Program-made: the position numbers and the translations under genes
Assembly: GCF_013522825.1 (NCBI RefSeq)
Contig: NZ_JAAMQZ010000022.1
Coordinates: forward strand, 19,083 to 83,082
Reading direction: 5' to 3'
DNA from: Stutzerimonas stutzeri
Lineage (GTDB): Bacteria > Pseudomonadota > Gammaproteobacteria > Pseudomonadales > Pseudomonadaceae
Length of the DNA stretch: 64,000 nt
Part shown: positions 56,105 through 64,000 of the stretch, piece after piece
Numbering within the stretch: position 1 is the stretch's first letter
Layout of the letters: every line of letters starts with the position of its first letter
The notes under the pieces: model-generated
Told to the model about the DNA's origin: nothing
Database searches by the model: none
What the model saw: only the letters and a program-made list of their open reading frames with translations

Positions 56105-57251
56105 CGGGCCGGACCACGGTCATGTGCAGGAAGGCGCTGGAGAAGCGGCCACTTTCCGGCACGTAGCCCAGCAGGCGCTGGCCGGCACGGAGCTGGCCGC
56201 TGTGGAACAGCTCGTCGAGCATGATGAAGAAGGAGGCTGCGCCGGTATTGCCCTTGCGCGTCAGGTTGGTGAACCAGCGCTGCTGGGGAATGGCGAAGTC
56301 GATGCGGGCCAGGCCTTCGGCCAGACGGTCGCGGAAGAACTCCGAGGAATAGTGCGGCAGGAACCAGTCGATGTCCTCGGCGCGCATCTCGCGGCGGCGG
56401 CGGATGCGTTGCAGCGCCTCCTCGACGGTGACCTGGACGATGTTCTCGTTGAGCAGCTTGACGTCCTGCTTGATGGCCATCACCGAGCGGCGGTTGCGTT
56501 CCTCGACATCCATGCGGCTCCAGCCGACCAGGCGCTCGCCCTGCCTGTCCGCGCCGCCGTACATGCAGGCCGGAAAGCGGTCGGCGAAGGACAGAATGTC
56601 GATCCAGTCGATGCGCAGGCTCAGGCCCTCGGGGTTGGGGCGGTCTTCCAGCCAGACCGCACCGGCGCCGTCGGAGAGCATCCAGCGCAGGAAATCCTTC
56701 TCGAAGGCCAGTTCGGGGCGACGCTCCAGCTCTTCGGCGGCGCTGTCGATCTCGGCGCTGAAGTTGCGCGCCTGCATCAGCGCCGAGGCGACTTCCGACC
56801 CGCAGGCCACAGCGTTGCGGCTCTCGCCGCTGGCCACGTTGAGCCAGGCGTATTTCAGCGCGCTGACGCCGCACAGGCAGATGCCCGCGGTGGTCACCAC
56901 CTCGCAGGGCGGATTGCCCAGTTCGCCATGCACCATCACCGCATGGCCGGGCAGGGTCTGGTCCGGCGAGGAGGTGGCGGCCACCAGGCACTGCAGCTCC
57001 GCAAGCTCGGCGGGGCTGGCCAGGCCGCGAACGGCCTCGGCGGACAGCTGCGCGTTGGTCATGCTCGGCTCGCCGGTGGCCGGATCGATCACGTAGTGGC
57101 GCTGGCGAATGCCATTGCGGCGCAGGACGATGGAACGCGCCCGCGAAGGACGGTCGCCGACCTGACCGAGGCGTGCTTCCATCTGCTCGTTGTCCACCGG
57201 GTCGTGCGGCAGGCAGGCGCTGATGCGATTGATGTAGACGGGCTTGGCCAC
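56094..57251 (-). CDS. StlD/DarB-family beta-ketosynthase III
   Basis: A 385-aa KAS III-fold enzyme. The Cys-His-Asn triad is visible: Cys125 in TTAGICLCGVSALKYA (with a second Cys at 127), His300 in WFLPHYSSEFF and Asn335 in RKGNTGAASFF. Substrate-loop segments differ from FabH. In dialkylresorcinol and stilbene pathways, DarB/StlD joins two acyl units head to head and forms a cyclohexanedione. GTG start (VAKPVYINRI), preceded by a GAGGA ribosome site. It lies 18 bp downstream of the DarA-like gene, its standard partner. Confidence 0.9.
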   Translation of the reverse strand: MAKPVYINRISACLPHDPVDNEQMEARLGQVGDRPSRARSIVLRRNGIRQRHYVIDPATGEPSMTNAQLSAEAVRGLASPAELAELQCLVAATSSPDQTLPGHAVMVHGELGNPPCEVVTTAGICLCGVSALKYAWLNVASGESRNAVACGSEVASALMQARNFSAEIDSAAEELERRPELAFEKDFLRWMLSDGAGAVWLEDRPNPEGLSLRIDWIDILSFADRFPACMYGGADRQGERLVGWSRMDVEERNRRSVMAIKQDVKLLNENIVQVTVEEALQRIRRRREMRAEDIDWFLPHYSSEFFRDRLAEGLARIDFAIPQQRWFTNLTRKGNTGAASFFIMLDELFHSGQLRAGQRLLGYVPESGRFSSAFLHMTVVRPDEA

Positions 57252-57269
57252 GGGACGGTCCTCGAAACG

Positions 57270-58184
57270 TTATTCGCCGGACGGCGCGGCAAAATAGGCT
57301 TTTTCCCGCTGGATCCGGGCGCGGGTCAGGGGGCTAAGCAGCTTTTTCAGCAATGCGGTGACCGGCACCACGGTGAGGATCAGGCTCAGCAGAAAGACGA
57401 TATAGACGATCAGCCCGGCACGTCGGCGCAGGCTGTGCTGCGGGCCGAGCGCCGCCAGCAGCGTGCCCCAAGCCTTGAAACTGCGGGTGCCGACGCGCTC
57501 GCTGGCGATCAGTTTTTCATCGATGCGCACCGCGCCCAGGCCGCGCAGCATCGGCTGTTCGATGGGGCCGTCTTGCGCCAGGCGCTCGCCGATGGCCACG
57601 CCGAAGCGCTGCGCACCGGCGATCTCGGCCTCGCTGATGCCCGCCTTGGGCAGCCAGGCGAAGGGTTGCTGGTGACCGGTGAACATCCACAGCGGCGTGG
57701 CCAGGAAACTCGCCGCGCTGCCGCATGCGTCGGTCAGCACGATGTTGTCCAGCAGCCGCGCACCCAGCGCATCGAGGCGTGCCTTGAGCTTTTCCTGGGC
57801 CATCAGCCACATGTTGCGGCAGCCGATCAGCGTCACCACCGGCGTACCCCGCAGCAGCCGCGCCGCTTCCGGCGAGGCGAGGAAGCTGGTGATGGGCCGC
57901 GACGGCGAGAGGAACCAGACCTGGTACGCGAGGATCACCAGGTCGTAGCGCTTGTTCGCATCCACCTGCAGCGGCTGCAGTGGTTCGTGTCGCATCAGCA
58001 CGGTTTCGGGGAAGATGCTGAAAAAGGTGAGGAACGGCCAGGGAAAGGGATAAGGTGTGGCCGGTTGCACGGCGAGGAAGTCCAGCTGCACATCGTCACG
58101 CGCCAGCAGCGGCGCACAGACGGACTGCACCAGCCGGCCGAGCTGCCCCGTTTGCGAATAGTGAACGACCAATACCTGGCGCAT
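57270..58184 (-). CDS. DarA-like flavodoxin-fold protein (dialkylresorcinol cluster)
   Basis: A 304-aa protein with an N-terminal flavodoxin-like domain (QVLVVHYSQTGQLGRLVQSV, FMN-phosphate loop at about 7-16; LVILAYQVWFLSPSRPITSF as the second loop) and one C-terminal TM helix (about 258-282, RAGLIVYIVFLLSLILTVVP). Proteins of this kind are annotated as dialkylresorcinol condensing enzyme DarA and are always found beside DarB in such clusters. A plausible role is oxidation or aromatisation of the ring, since the fold binds flavin. It opens the minus-strand operon. A general quinone reductase is the alternative. Confidence 0.85.
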   Translation of the reverse strand: MRQVLVVHYSQTGQLGRLVQSVCAPLLARDDVQLDFLAVQPATPYPFPWPFLTFFSIFPETVLMRHEPLQPLQVDANKRYDLVILAYQVWFLSPSRPITSFLASPEAARLLRGTPVVTLIGCRNMWLMAQEKLKARLDALGARLLDNIVLTDACGSAASFLATPLWMFTGHQQPFAWLPKAGISEAEIAGAQRFGVAIGERLAQDGPIEQPMLRGLGAVRIDEKLIASERVGTRSFKAWGTLLAALGPQHSLRRRAGLIVYIVFLLSLILTVVPVTALLKKLLSPLTRARIQREKAYFAAPSGE

Positions 58185-58216
58185 CGAAACTTCAGTCCCC
58201 GAAAATGGTCGCGATT

Positions 58217-58678
58217 ATGCCACAGCATGTAAATCAGAATGTAACGCGCACATGGCTCTTTGCCGGCCTTGTGACGACCGGCGTGGCTGCGGCGCAGGCG
58301 GCGGATATTCGGTTGCAGGTCGAGAATGTCGCCCAAGGCGTGCTGCATGCCGAGCTGCATTCGGCCGACGCGACGCGCTGGGACGCGCCCTTGCAGCGGA
58401 TGAGCGGTTCTCGGGAGGCGCTCGTTTTCCACGATGTCCCGCCCGGACGCTATGCGGTGCAACTGTTCGTCGACGTGAACGCCAATGGCCGGCTCGACCT
58501 CACGCCCCGAGGCCTGCCAACCGAGCCGGTGGGATTCTCCAGCAACCCGCGCCTGTTCAAGGGCAAACCCGCACCCTCGGGTTGTGCCTTCGAACATGGC
58601 GAGGCCCCTAGCCTGGTGTCGATCGAACTGCGCCAGCGGGGTGCCGCCCAGCGCGCTGCGGACGAAACGGAGCGGTAA
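58217..58678 (+). CDS. DUF2141 exported protein
   Basis: A 153-aa protein with a likely signal peptide (hydrophobic core about residues 12-30, ending VAAAQA) and a DUF2141 domain (ADIRLQVENVAQGVLHAELH, VFHDVPPGRYAVQLFVDVNA, GRLDLTPRGLPTEPVGFSSN). The DUF2141 fold is a small beta-sandwich with Asp-rich, calcium-like turns. ATG 58205, 58217 or later could be the start; none has a strong ribosome site. It is divergent from darA-like, with only 32 bp between starts, so the promoters overlap. Confidence 0.78.
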   Translation: MPQHVNQNVTRTWLFAGLVTTGVAAAQAADIRLQVENVAQGVLHAELHSADATRWDAPLQRMSGSREALVFHDVPPGRYAVQLFVDVNANGRLDLTPRGLPTEPVGFSSNPRLFKGKPAPSGCAFEHGEAPSLVSIELRQRGAAQRAADETER

Positions 58679-59221
58679 TCAGCGAGCCTCGCCGCGCCAG
58701 ATCAGCTCGTCGGTGTCGTAGCCACGCCTGTGCGCCTCGTCGAGCAGACGTTCGCGCGTCGCCGGGTCGATCCGCTCCTCGCGCGACAGCAGCCAGAGGT
58801 AGTCGCGATCCGGACTGCCGACCAGCGCGACGCTGTAGTCGTCATCCAGATAGAGCACCCAGTAATGGCCCTTGCTCAGGCCGGGGAAAAGAGTGCTGAA
58901 CCAGTTGTCGAAGCGCACCCAGAGCTTGTCGGTGCGGCCCGGCTGCTGCGGCACCGCCTCGCCCCTGGCTTCCTTCCACTCGCCGCTTGCCGTTTCGCAG
59001 CGGTTGACCACCTCGACGCGGCCCTCGTCCTGCAGCCGGTAACGCGCCTCGGCGCGAACGCAGTCACGCTGGAAGAACATCGGCAGCCGCGCCTGTTCGT
59101 ACCAGGTGCCCTGATAGCGCTGCAGATCGACGTCACCTACCGTCCGTGGCGCATCGACGGCGTTGGAGCTGGCGCACCCGGCCAGCAATAAGGCACTGAA
59201 CAGAGCTACTGCGATACGCAT
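58679..59221 (-). CDS. Outer-membrane lipocalin Blc-like lipoprotein
   Basis: A 180-aa bacterial lipocalin. Lipoprotein signal MRIAVALFSALLLAGCASS with lipobox Cys at about 16, then the lipocalin fold: VDLQRYQGTWYEQARLPMFF (motif G-x-W), KGHYWVLYLDDDYSVALVGS, DYLWLLSREERIDPATRERL. Family proteins bind lysophospholipids or fatty acids and often serve membrane repair in stationary phase. It converges end to end with the DUF2141 gene without a gap. Confidence 0.92.
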   Translation of the reverse strand: MRIAVALFSALLLAGCASSNAVDAPRTVGDVDLQRYQGTWYEQARLPMFFQRDCVRAEARYRLQDEGRVEVVNRCETASGEWKEARGEAVPQQPGRTDKLWVRFDNWFSTLFPGLSKGHYWVLYLDDDYSVALVGSPDRDYLWLLSREERIDPATRERLLDEAHRRGYDTDELIWRGEAR

Positions 59222-59250
59222 GGTTCTCTCTCCTGTCTCGAGACGCTGAC

Positions 59251-59505
59251 TTATTTCAGGCCCTGGCCGGAAAACATCATGACCTTGTCCCCGGCGAACT
59301 GAATGCTGATGAAGCGGTTCTTCTGCCCCCAGGTACAGCTGGACATGCCCAGCGCCCCGGCACATTCGCCCGGCTTGCCGAGCAGTTCTTCCACCTGCTG
59401 GCGCGACATGCCGGCTTCCAGCTTGGCGAAGTTTTCCTGGGTGACGGGATTGCAACCCGCGATGGCCAGCAGTCCGGCCAGCAGCCCGAAATAACGCAAC
59501 GACAT
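59251..59505 (-). CDS. Small BamE/SmpA-like lipoprotein
   Basis: An 84-aa protein with a lipobox signal (MSLRYFGLLAGLLAIAGC, Cys18), then a BamE/SmpA- or DUF3862-like core: ENFAKLEAGMSRQQVEELLG, KPGECAGALGMSSCTWGQKN and FISIQFAGDKVMMFSGQGL. The helix-turn-sheet pattern MSxxxVxxLLGxP is typical. It is too short and lacks the C-terminal region of true BamE, so it is a separate lipoprotein. It lies 29 bp upstream of the lipocalin in the same direction. Confidence 0.85.
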   Translation of the reverse strand: MSLRYFGLLAGLLAIAGCNPVTQENFAKLEAGMSRQQVEELLGKPGECAGALGMSSCTWGQKNRFISIQFAGDKVMMFSGQGLK

Positions 59506-59621
59506 GGTTCACCCCCAAAGCAGCATTCGCAGTATAGGTAAGCCTCATACATAGGCTGGCTAGTGCTGGACTACCTTCAGACCTCCCCCATCGCCCTTTG
59601 TCGCGGTACCTGGCAGGGGTG

Positions 59622-59864
59622 TCAGCGCCCCGGCTGCGGGCGAAAACCCGGTATCGCACCGGGACGATCCATTCGGGTGGCGGGCATCGTGCAGTTGAGA
59701 TCGCGAAACGGCTGATCGCTGAGACGTTCCCAGCCATGTCCAGGCGGGGTCTGCCGGCAGATGACCGTGCCATCGGTCTTGCTTTGCCACTGGTAATAGG
59801 GCGCCGGGGCGGCGCTCGCCAGCAGCGGCACTGTCAGGCTGAACGCGAAAAGCAGCACACGCAT
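59622..59864 (-). CDS. Small DUF4124-like exported protein
   Basis: An 80-aa protein with a signal peptide (MRVLLFAFSLTVPLLASAAP, cleavage near residue 19) and a short mature part: YYQWQSKTDGTVICRQTPPG resembles the start of a DUF4124 domain, with two cysteines. No domain beyond that. It is monocistronic, on the minus strand. Supported by the signal peptide and the motif; function unknown. Confidence 0.6.
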   Translation of the reverse strand: MRVLLFAFSLTVPLLASAAPAPYYQWQSKTDGTVICRQTPPGHGWERLSDQPFRDLNCTMPATRMDRPGAIPGFRPQPGR

Positions 59865-60264
59865 GGTCGGGCTTCGCTGGAAAGGACGGGACTACTGTAG
59901 CGCCATCGGCAGGTTGCACAAGCACCACCCGGCGCCCGCTCCCGGTCCTCGGCGACACCGCGCCACCCCCATGAGCGCAATATTGCCCATATCGAAGACC
60001 CCATAAGCGGTTTTCCGCCGATCAGCCTTCATCTTTCTTGTACGAACCCGTCTGGATGGGTGAGTTGAGGCTGGCACGGCTTCTGCAGAGCATAAGCACT
60101 CGATGCGATACTAACGACAAGAAGATTGCAGCGATAAACCCGCCTTGCGGGATGCTTCCAGCACCAACGCTGCCCTGCTTGTCCACTCGGTCGCTACCTG
60201 CACGCCGAGGCAATCGTCTATCGTGATGCTGCGTCATCCAATAAAAACGAAACGGAGATCCACC
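59865..60264. other. 400-bp intergenic region before the TRAP operon
   Basis: No supported gene lies here. It must hold the promoters of the minus-strand small protein and of the TAXI receptor gene. No clear regulator palindrome or sigma-54 match was found. The last 20 bases carry the ribosome site of the TAXI gene (CGGAGA). Confidence 0.6.
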
Positions 60265-61218
60265 ATGAGACTGACCAAAAGCCTGGGCCTGCTCGCTGCA
60301 GCAGCGGCGTTCACCGCCAGTACGGCAGCTGTAGCCGCACCGACCTTCATCAACATCCTCACTGGCGGCACCAGCGGCGTTTACTACCCCATCGGCGTGG
60401 CCCTGTCGCAGCAGTACAACAAGATCGATGGCGCCAGGACTTCCGTTCAGGCCACCAAGGCCTCGGTAGAAAACCTCAACCTGCTGCAAGCGGGTCGTGG
60501 CGAGCTGGCCTTCTCCCTGGGCGACTCGGTGGACGATGCCTGGAACGGCGTCGAAGATGCCGGCTTCAAGGCACCCCTCAAGCGTCTGCGCGCCATCGCG
60601 GCGACCTACCCGAACTACATCCACATCGTTGCCAGCAAGGAATCCGGGATCAAGACCCTGGAAGACCTGAAGGGCAAGCGCATCTCCGTCGGCGCGCCGA
60701 AATCCGGTACCGAGCTCAACGCCCGCGCGATCTTCAAGGCCGCCGGCCTGACCTACGAGGATATGGGTCGCGTGGAGTTCATGCCCTATGCCGAATCGGT
60801 CGAACTGATCAAGAACCGCCAGCTGGATGCCACCCTGCAGTCCTCGGGCCTGGGCATGGCCGCGATCCGCGACCTGGCTGCCATGGTCCCGATCACCTTC
60901 GTGGCGGTACCCGAGGACGTGGTGACCAAGATCGGCAGCGCCGCCTACCAGCCGAAGATGATTCCGGCAGGCACCTATGACGGTCAGGACGCCGACGTTC
61001 CGACCGCTGCCATCACCAATATCCTGGTCAGCCACGAGAAGGTTTCCGACGAGGTCGCCTACCAGATGACCAAGCGCATCTTCGAGAACCTCGATCACCT
61101 GTCCAGCGCACACTCGGCAGCCAAGGACATCAAGCTGGAAACCGCCACCGAAGGCCTGCCGATCCCGCTGCATCCGGGCGCCGAGCGCTACTACAAGGAA
61201 GCCGGCGTGCTCAAGTAG
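60265..61218 (+). CDS. TAXI-family TRAP transporter solute-binding protein
   Basis: A 317-aa periplasmic receptor. Signal peptide MRLTKSLGLLAAAAAFTAST (cleavage near residue 25). The TAXI hallmark TFINILTGGTSGVYYPIGVA starts the mature part, followed by ELAFSLGDSVDDAW, SVGAPKSGTELNAR and SSGLGMAAIRDLA. It delivers an organic acid, often glutamate or a dicarboxylate, to the fused membrane subunit encoded 239 bp downstream. Ligand unknown. The start follows a CGGAGA ribosome site. Confidence 0.93.
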   Translation: MRLTKSLGLLAAAAAFTASTAAVAAPTFINILTGGTSGVYYPIGVALSQQYNKIDGARTSVQATKASVENLNLLQAGRGELAFSLGDSVDDAWNGVEDAGFKAPLKRLRAIAATYPNYIHIVASKESGIKTLEDLKGKRISVGAPKSGTELNARAIFKAAGLTYEDMGRVEFMPYAESVELIKNRQLDATLQSSGLGMAAIRDLAAMVPITFVAVPEDVVTKIGSAAYQPKMIPAGTYDGQDADVPTAAITNILVSHEKVSDEVAYQMTKRIFENLDHLSSAHSAAKDIKLETATEGLPIPLHPGAERYYKEAGVLK

Positions 61219-61236
61219 CGGCAAGCTGCAAGCCGT

Positions 61237-61338
61237 GTAGGTCGGATTAGCCGAAGGCGTAATCCGACGGGCAAGGTACTGCCTTTCACAGTGTCTGCTC
61301 ATTCGCTCGTCGGGTCGGTGAAACGTGACCCGACCTAC
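61237..61338. repeat. Composite intergenic repeat, family 2, inverted copy
   Basis: GTAGGTCGGATTAGCCGAAG at the left end and ACGTGACCCGACCTAC at the right, the reverse complement of the 54496-54635 copy but shorter in the middle. It lies between the TRAP receptor and permease genes, followed by a T-run hairpin (61403-61442). Confidence 0.85.
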
Positions 61339-61457
61339 AGGCTTCGGAGCTTGAAACAACGCAGTGTTCAGGCATCAGCGACGGGCATCGAACCCCGCAC
61401 TGACGGCTTGAAACTTGAAGCTCACAGCTTGAAGCTGTTTTTTCAGAGAGCCATCCC

Positions 61458-63482
61458 ATGAGCGAGACCCAAGGGCTGCACAGCAGTCCCAGCGAATGGC
61501 CGAAGACGTTGTTCTACGTCGCCCTGCTGTTTTCCACGTACCAGATCATCACTGCCGCCTTCCACCCGGTATCCAGCCAGGTGCTACGCGCGGGCCACGT
61601 CGGCTTCCTGCTGCTGATGGTGTTTCTCTGCTACCCGGCCAAAGGTAATGGCCGCCCCTGGCAGCCACTGGCCTGGCTGCTCGGCCTGGCCGGCATGGCG
61701 ACGGCTTTCTATCAATGGTATTTCGAGGGCGACCTGGTTCAGCGCTCGGGTGACCTGACCGGCACCGACATGATCATCGGCATCATCCTGATCGTGCTGG
61801 TGTTCGAGGCCGGGCGCCGGGTGATGGGTATCGCACTGCCGACCATCTGCGCGATCTTCCTCGCCTACGGCCTGCTCGGCGAGTACCTGCCGGGCGACTT
61901 CGCCCATCGCGGCTATGGCTTCGATCAGATCGTCAACCAGCTGTCGTTCGGCACCGAAGGCTTCTACGGCACGCCGACCTATGTCTCGGCGACCTATATC
62001 TTCCTCTTCATCCTGTTCGGCTCCTTCCTCGAGCAGGCCGGGATGATCAAGCTGTTCACCGACTTCGCCATGGGCATGTTCGGCCACAAGACCGGTGGCC
62101 CGGCCAAAGTATCGGTGGTGTCATCCGCGCTGATGGGCACCATCACCGGCTCCGGCGTGGCCAACGTGGTTACCACCGGCCAGTTCACCATTCCGCTGAT
62201 GAAGCGCTTCGGCTACCGTCCGGCCTTCGCCGGCGCAGTGGAGGCCACGGCCAGCATGGGCGGGCAGATCATGCCGCCGGTGATGGGCGCGGTAGCCTTC
62301 ATCATGGCCGAAACCATCAACGTGCCGTACGTCGAGGTGGCCAAGGCGGCGCTGATCCCGGCGATGCTGTACTTCTTCGCGGTGTTCTGGATCGTGCACC
62401 TGGAAGCCCGCAGCAAGAACCTCAAGGGCCTGCCGAAGGACCAGTGCCCGAGCGCCTGGGGTTCAGTCAAGGAGCGCTGGTATCTGCTGATCCCGCTGTT
62501 CGTGCTGGTCTACCTGCTGTTCTCCGGCCGCACGCCGATGTTCTCCGGCACCGTGGGCCTGGCACTGACCGCCATCGTCATCCTCGGCTCGGCGATCATC
62601 CTCAAGGCCAGCAGCTTCTGGCTGCGCGGCGCCTTCTGGATCGCGCTGGGCGTACTCTGCGCCGGCTTCTTCCAGCTCGGCATCGGGGTGATCTTCGGCG
62701 TCATCGGCGCACTGGTAGCGGTCTGCTGGTTCATCCAGGGCGGTCGCGAGACTCTTCGCGCCTGCCTGTTCGCCCTGGTGGAAGGCGCGCGCCATGCAGT
62801 GCCGGTGGGCATCGCCTGCGTGCTGGTGGGGGTGATCATCGGCATCGTCTCGCTGACCGGCATCGCCAGCACCTTCGCCGGCTACATCCTGGCCATCGGC
62901 GAGAACAACCTGTTCCTCTCGCTGGTGCTGACCATGATCACCTGCCTGGTGCTGGGCATGGGCATCCCGACCATTCCCAACTACATCATCACCAGCGCCA
63001 TCGCCGCCCCGGCACTGGAGCAGCTGGGTGTGCCGCTGATCGTCTCGCACATGTTCGTCTTCTACTTCGGGCTGATGGCCGACCTGACGCCGCCGGTGGC
63101 GCTGGCCTGCTTCGCCGCGGCGCCGATCGCACGGGAAAACGGCTTCAAGATCAGCCTCTGGGCGATCCGCATCGCCGCCGCCGGCTTCGTCGTGCCGTTC
63201 ATGGCGGTCTACGACCCGGCGCTGATGATGCAGGGCGACAGCTGGCTGGCCACGGGGTACATGGTGGTCAAGACGGTCTTCGCGGTGTGCCTGTGGGGCA
63301 TGGCGGTGACCGGCCACCTGAGCCTGCGCATGCCGATCTGGGAACGCCTGTGGGCCTTCGCCGCTGGCGTCGCGCTGATCCTGGCGCTGCCGATCAGCGA
63401 TGAAATCGGCTTCGTACTGGGCATCGCCCTGATCGCCCAGCACCTCTGGCGCGCCCGTCGTGCCGAGCCGGCGGTGGCGTGA
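61458..63482 (+). CDS. TRAP transporter permease, fused small and large subunits
   Basis: A 674-aa polytopic protein that joins the small (DctQ-like) and large (DctM-like) membrane subunits, the form typical of TAXI TRAP systems. About 16-18 TM helices. DctM signatures are FGHKTGGPAKVSVVSSALMG, GSGVANVVTTGQFTIPLMKR, GAVEATASMGGQIMPPVMGA, and in the second half MGIPTIPNYIITSAIAAPAL. Import is Na+ or H+ driven. It is coupled to the DUF1850 gene (GTGA overlap). Confidence 0.94.
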   Translation: MSETQGLHSSPSEWPKTLFYVALLFSTYQIITAAFHPVSSQVLRAGHVGFLLLMVFLCYPAKGNGRPWQPLAWLLGLAGMATAFYQWYFEGDLVQRSGDLTGTDMIIGIILIVLVFEAGRRVMGIALPTICAIFLAYGLLGEYLPGDFAHRGYGFDQIVNQLSFGTEGFYGTPTYVSATYIFLFILFGSFLEQAGMIKLFTDFAMGMFGHKTGGPAKVSVVSSALMGTITGSGVANVVTTGQFTIPLMKRFGYRPAFAGAVEATASMGGQIMPPVMGAVAFIMAETINVPYVEVAKAALIPAMLYFFAVFWIVHLEARSKNLKGLPKDQCPSAWGSVKERWYLLIPLFVLVYLLFSGRTPMFSGTVGLALTAIVILGSAIILKASSFWLRGAFWIALGVLCAGFFQLGIGVIFGVIGALVAVCWFIQGGRETLRACLFALVEGARHAVPVGIACVLVGVIIGIVSLTGIASTFAGYILAIGENNLFLSLVLTMITCLVLGMGIPTIPNYIITSAIAAPALEQLGVPLIVSHMFVFYFGLMADLTPPVALACFAAAPIARENGFKISLWAIRIAAAGFVVPFMAVYDPALMMQGDSWLATGYMVVKTVFAVCLWGMAVTGHLSLRMPIWERLWAFAAGVALILALPISDEIGFVLGIALIAQHLWRARRAEPAVA

Positions 63483-63868
63483 TCGGGCTCTGCCTGGGGT
63501 TGGCGGGCGTGGTGTGGGCGCAGCTGCCCACACCATCCTTCACCCTGGCCTGGAACCATACGATCGAAAAGATCCGCTGGGAAGAAGACTACCGCGTGAC
63601 GCCGGACGGCCTGCTGCTCGGCGAAGCGCGGATCAAGGGCAGCGGCGCCGGAATGGATGCCCCGGACGACGCCGAACTGCGCGACGGCAGCTGGCACTAC
63701 CGGCGCCAGCTGCCACCGATGCAGCCACTGCGCGTGGGGCGCACCCCCGAAGCCGGGGATTACCAGTTGTGCTTCGAAGGTACATGCCACGCGCTGAGCG
63801 AATGGCTCGGCCCGCCGACGGCGGAGCGGCCTGCGCTGGAGCTGTGGAGCTGCGCATCGGATCGATAA
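63479..63868 (+). CDS. DUF1850 protein of the TRAP operon
   Basis: A 129-aa protein of the DUF1850 family, which regularly accompanies fused TAXI TRAP permeases. GTG start (VIGLCLGLAG), a signal-anchor region at 1-20, then FTLAWNHTIEKIRWEEDYRV, GSGAGMDAPDDAELRDGSWH and a conserved C-terminal CFEGTCHALSEWL segment with two cysteines. Probably a periplasmic accessory subunit. It is translationally coupled to the permease. Confidence 0.88.
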   Translation: MIGLCLGLAGVVWAQLPTPSFTLAWNHTIEKIRWEEDYRVTPDGLLLGEARIKGSGAGMDAPDDAELRDGSWHYRRQLPPMQPLRVGRTPEAGDYQLCFEGTCHALSEWLGPPTAERPALELWSCASDR

Positions 63869-63962
63869 AGCGCGACCCGACCTTGTATCTCGACTGCAGC
63901 CTTTCAGGAGGCGATAGTCCCCGGCTGATCATCGGGGGAGAGAGTGCAAGTAGTACCCGCCC

Positions 63963-64000
63963 TTAAGCTTCGAGCTTGTGACGTAGATAACGCTGCACTC
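63963..64000 (-). CDS. Possible C-terminal tail of a gene crossing the right edge
   Basis: Read on the minus strand the last 38 bases give VQRYLRHKLEA and a stop, which looks like a plausible helical protein end. It is far too short to prove, so it is listed only as a candidate. Confidence 0.25.
   Translation of the reverse strand, partial: VQRYLRHKLEA

Noticed and set aside
57270..58184. General flavodoxin or quinone reductase
   Set aside because: The C-terminal TM helix and the tight pairing with a DarB-type ketosynthase favour a DarA-like role, though activity is unproven.
56124..58232. Long open frame opposite the darB/darA-like genes (702 codons)
   Set aside because: Antisense shadow of the DarB- and DarA-like genes; composition is His/Gln/Arg-rich and no motif is visible.

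Overview
The window is a GC-rich chromosomal segment of a Pseudomonas-type gammaproteobacterium. The evidence is an oprH-phoP-phoQ operon, a glnA/ntrBC region with Pseudomonas-style sigma-54/NtrC sites, a typA-thiI-glnA block, the hslVU, ubiE-ubiJ-ubiB-hisI-hisE-tatABC-rsmE series and the dtd-pip pair, all in an order familiar from Pseudomonas. The species cannot be fixed from sequence reading alone; the pattern suits the stutzeri/mendocina-like branches better than P. aeruginosa. No tRNA, rRNA, CRISPR array, prophage or complete IS was seen.

Layout. 1-5.7 kb: two membrane-anchored SdiA-regulated-type proteins (one cut by the window edge), a FAH-family hydrolase, a D-2-hydroxyglutarate dehydrogenase divergent from serA, then two small exported proteins. 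5.9-9.5 kb: a CsgD-like LuxR regulator and oprH-phoP-phoQ behind a run of GTTCAG repeats. 9.7-12.8 kb: a SnoaL-like protein, a Cache chemoreceptor and an XRE regulator. 12.9-19.6 kb: an eight-gene, end-overlapping Mrp-like antiporter operon of unusual composition. 19.8-24.6 kb: DUF1028, DUF1456, a chemoreceptor with a C-terminal cytoplasmic sensor, and DUF5610. 24.8-34.1 kb: typA, thiI, glnA, two DUF4124 paralogues and ntrBC, with NtrC and sigma-54 sites before glnA and ntrB. 34.2-39.7 kb: a membrane protein, trmL, a YdeP-like molybdoenzyme and hslVU. 39.9-49.8 kb: DUF971, an Asp-nucleophile alpha/beta hydrolase where many pseudomonads carry the PHA genes, ubiquinone and histidine genes, tatABC, rsmE, dtd, pip and a methyltransferase-like membrane protein.

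50.0-58.2 kb is the most interesting part: two converging operons forming a compact cluster of fatty-acid-synthase-like genes. The plus-strand operon encodes a hot-dog dehydratase, an ABC exporter pair, an acyl carrier protein, a ketosynthase and a chain-length-factor-like protein. The minus-strand operon encodes a DarA-like flavodoxin-fold protein, a DarB/StlD-like ketosynthase III, an unrecognised 136-aa protein and a BtrH-like acyltransferase. It looks like a dialkylresorcinol-type pathway with its own carrier protein, acyl-transfer enzyme and exporter. It has no visible ketoreductase, adenylation enzyme or MMPL exporter, so it matches neither a standard aryl polyene cluster nor the minimal darABC set.

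58.2-64 kb: small envelope proteins (DUF2141, lipocalin, BamE/SmpA-like lipoprotein, DUF4124-like), then a TAXI-type TRAP transporter with a DUF1850 protein. Two families of dispersed palindromic repeats (three 58-bp copies; three composite copies of about 100-140 bp) and one MITE-like inverted repeat punctuate gene ends. One 58-bp copy supplies the stop codon of the chain-length-factor-like gene.
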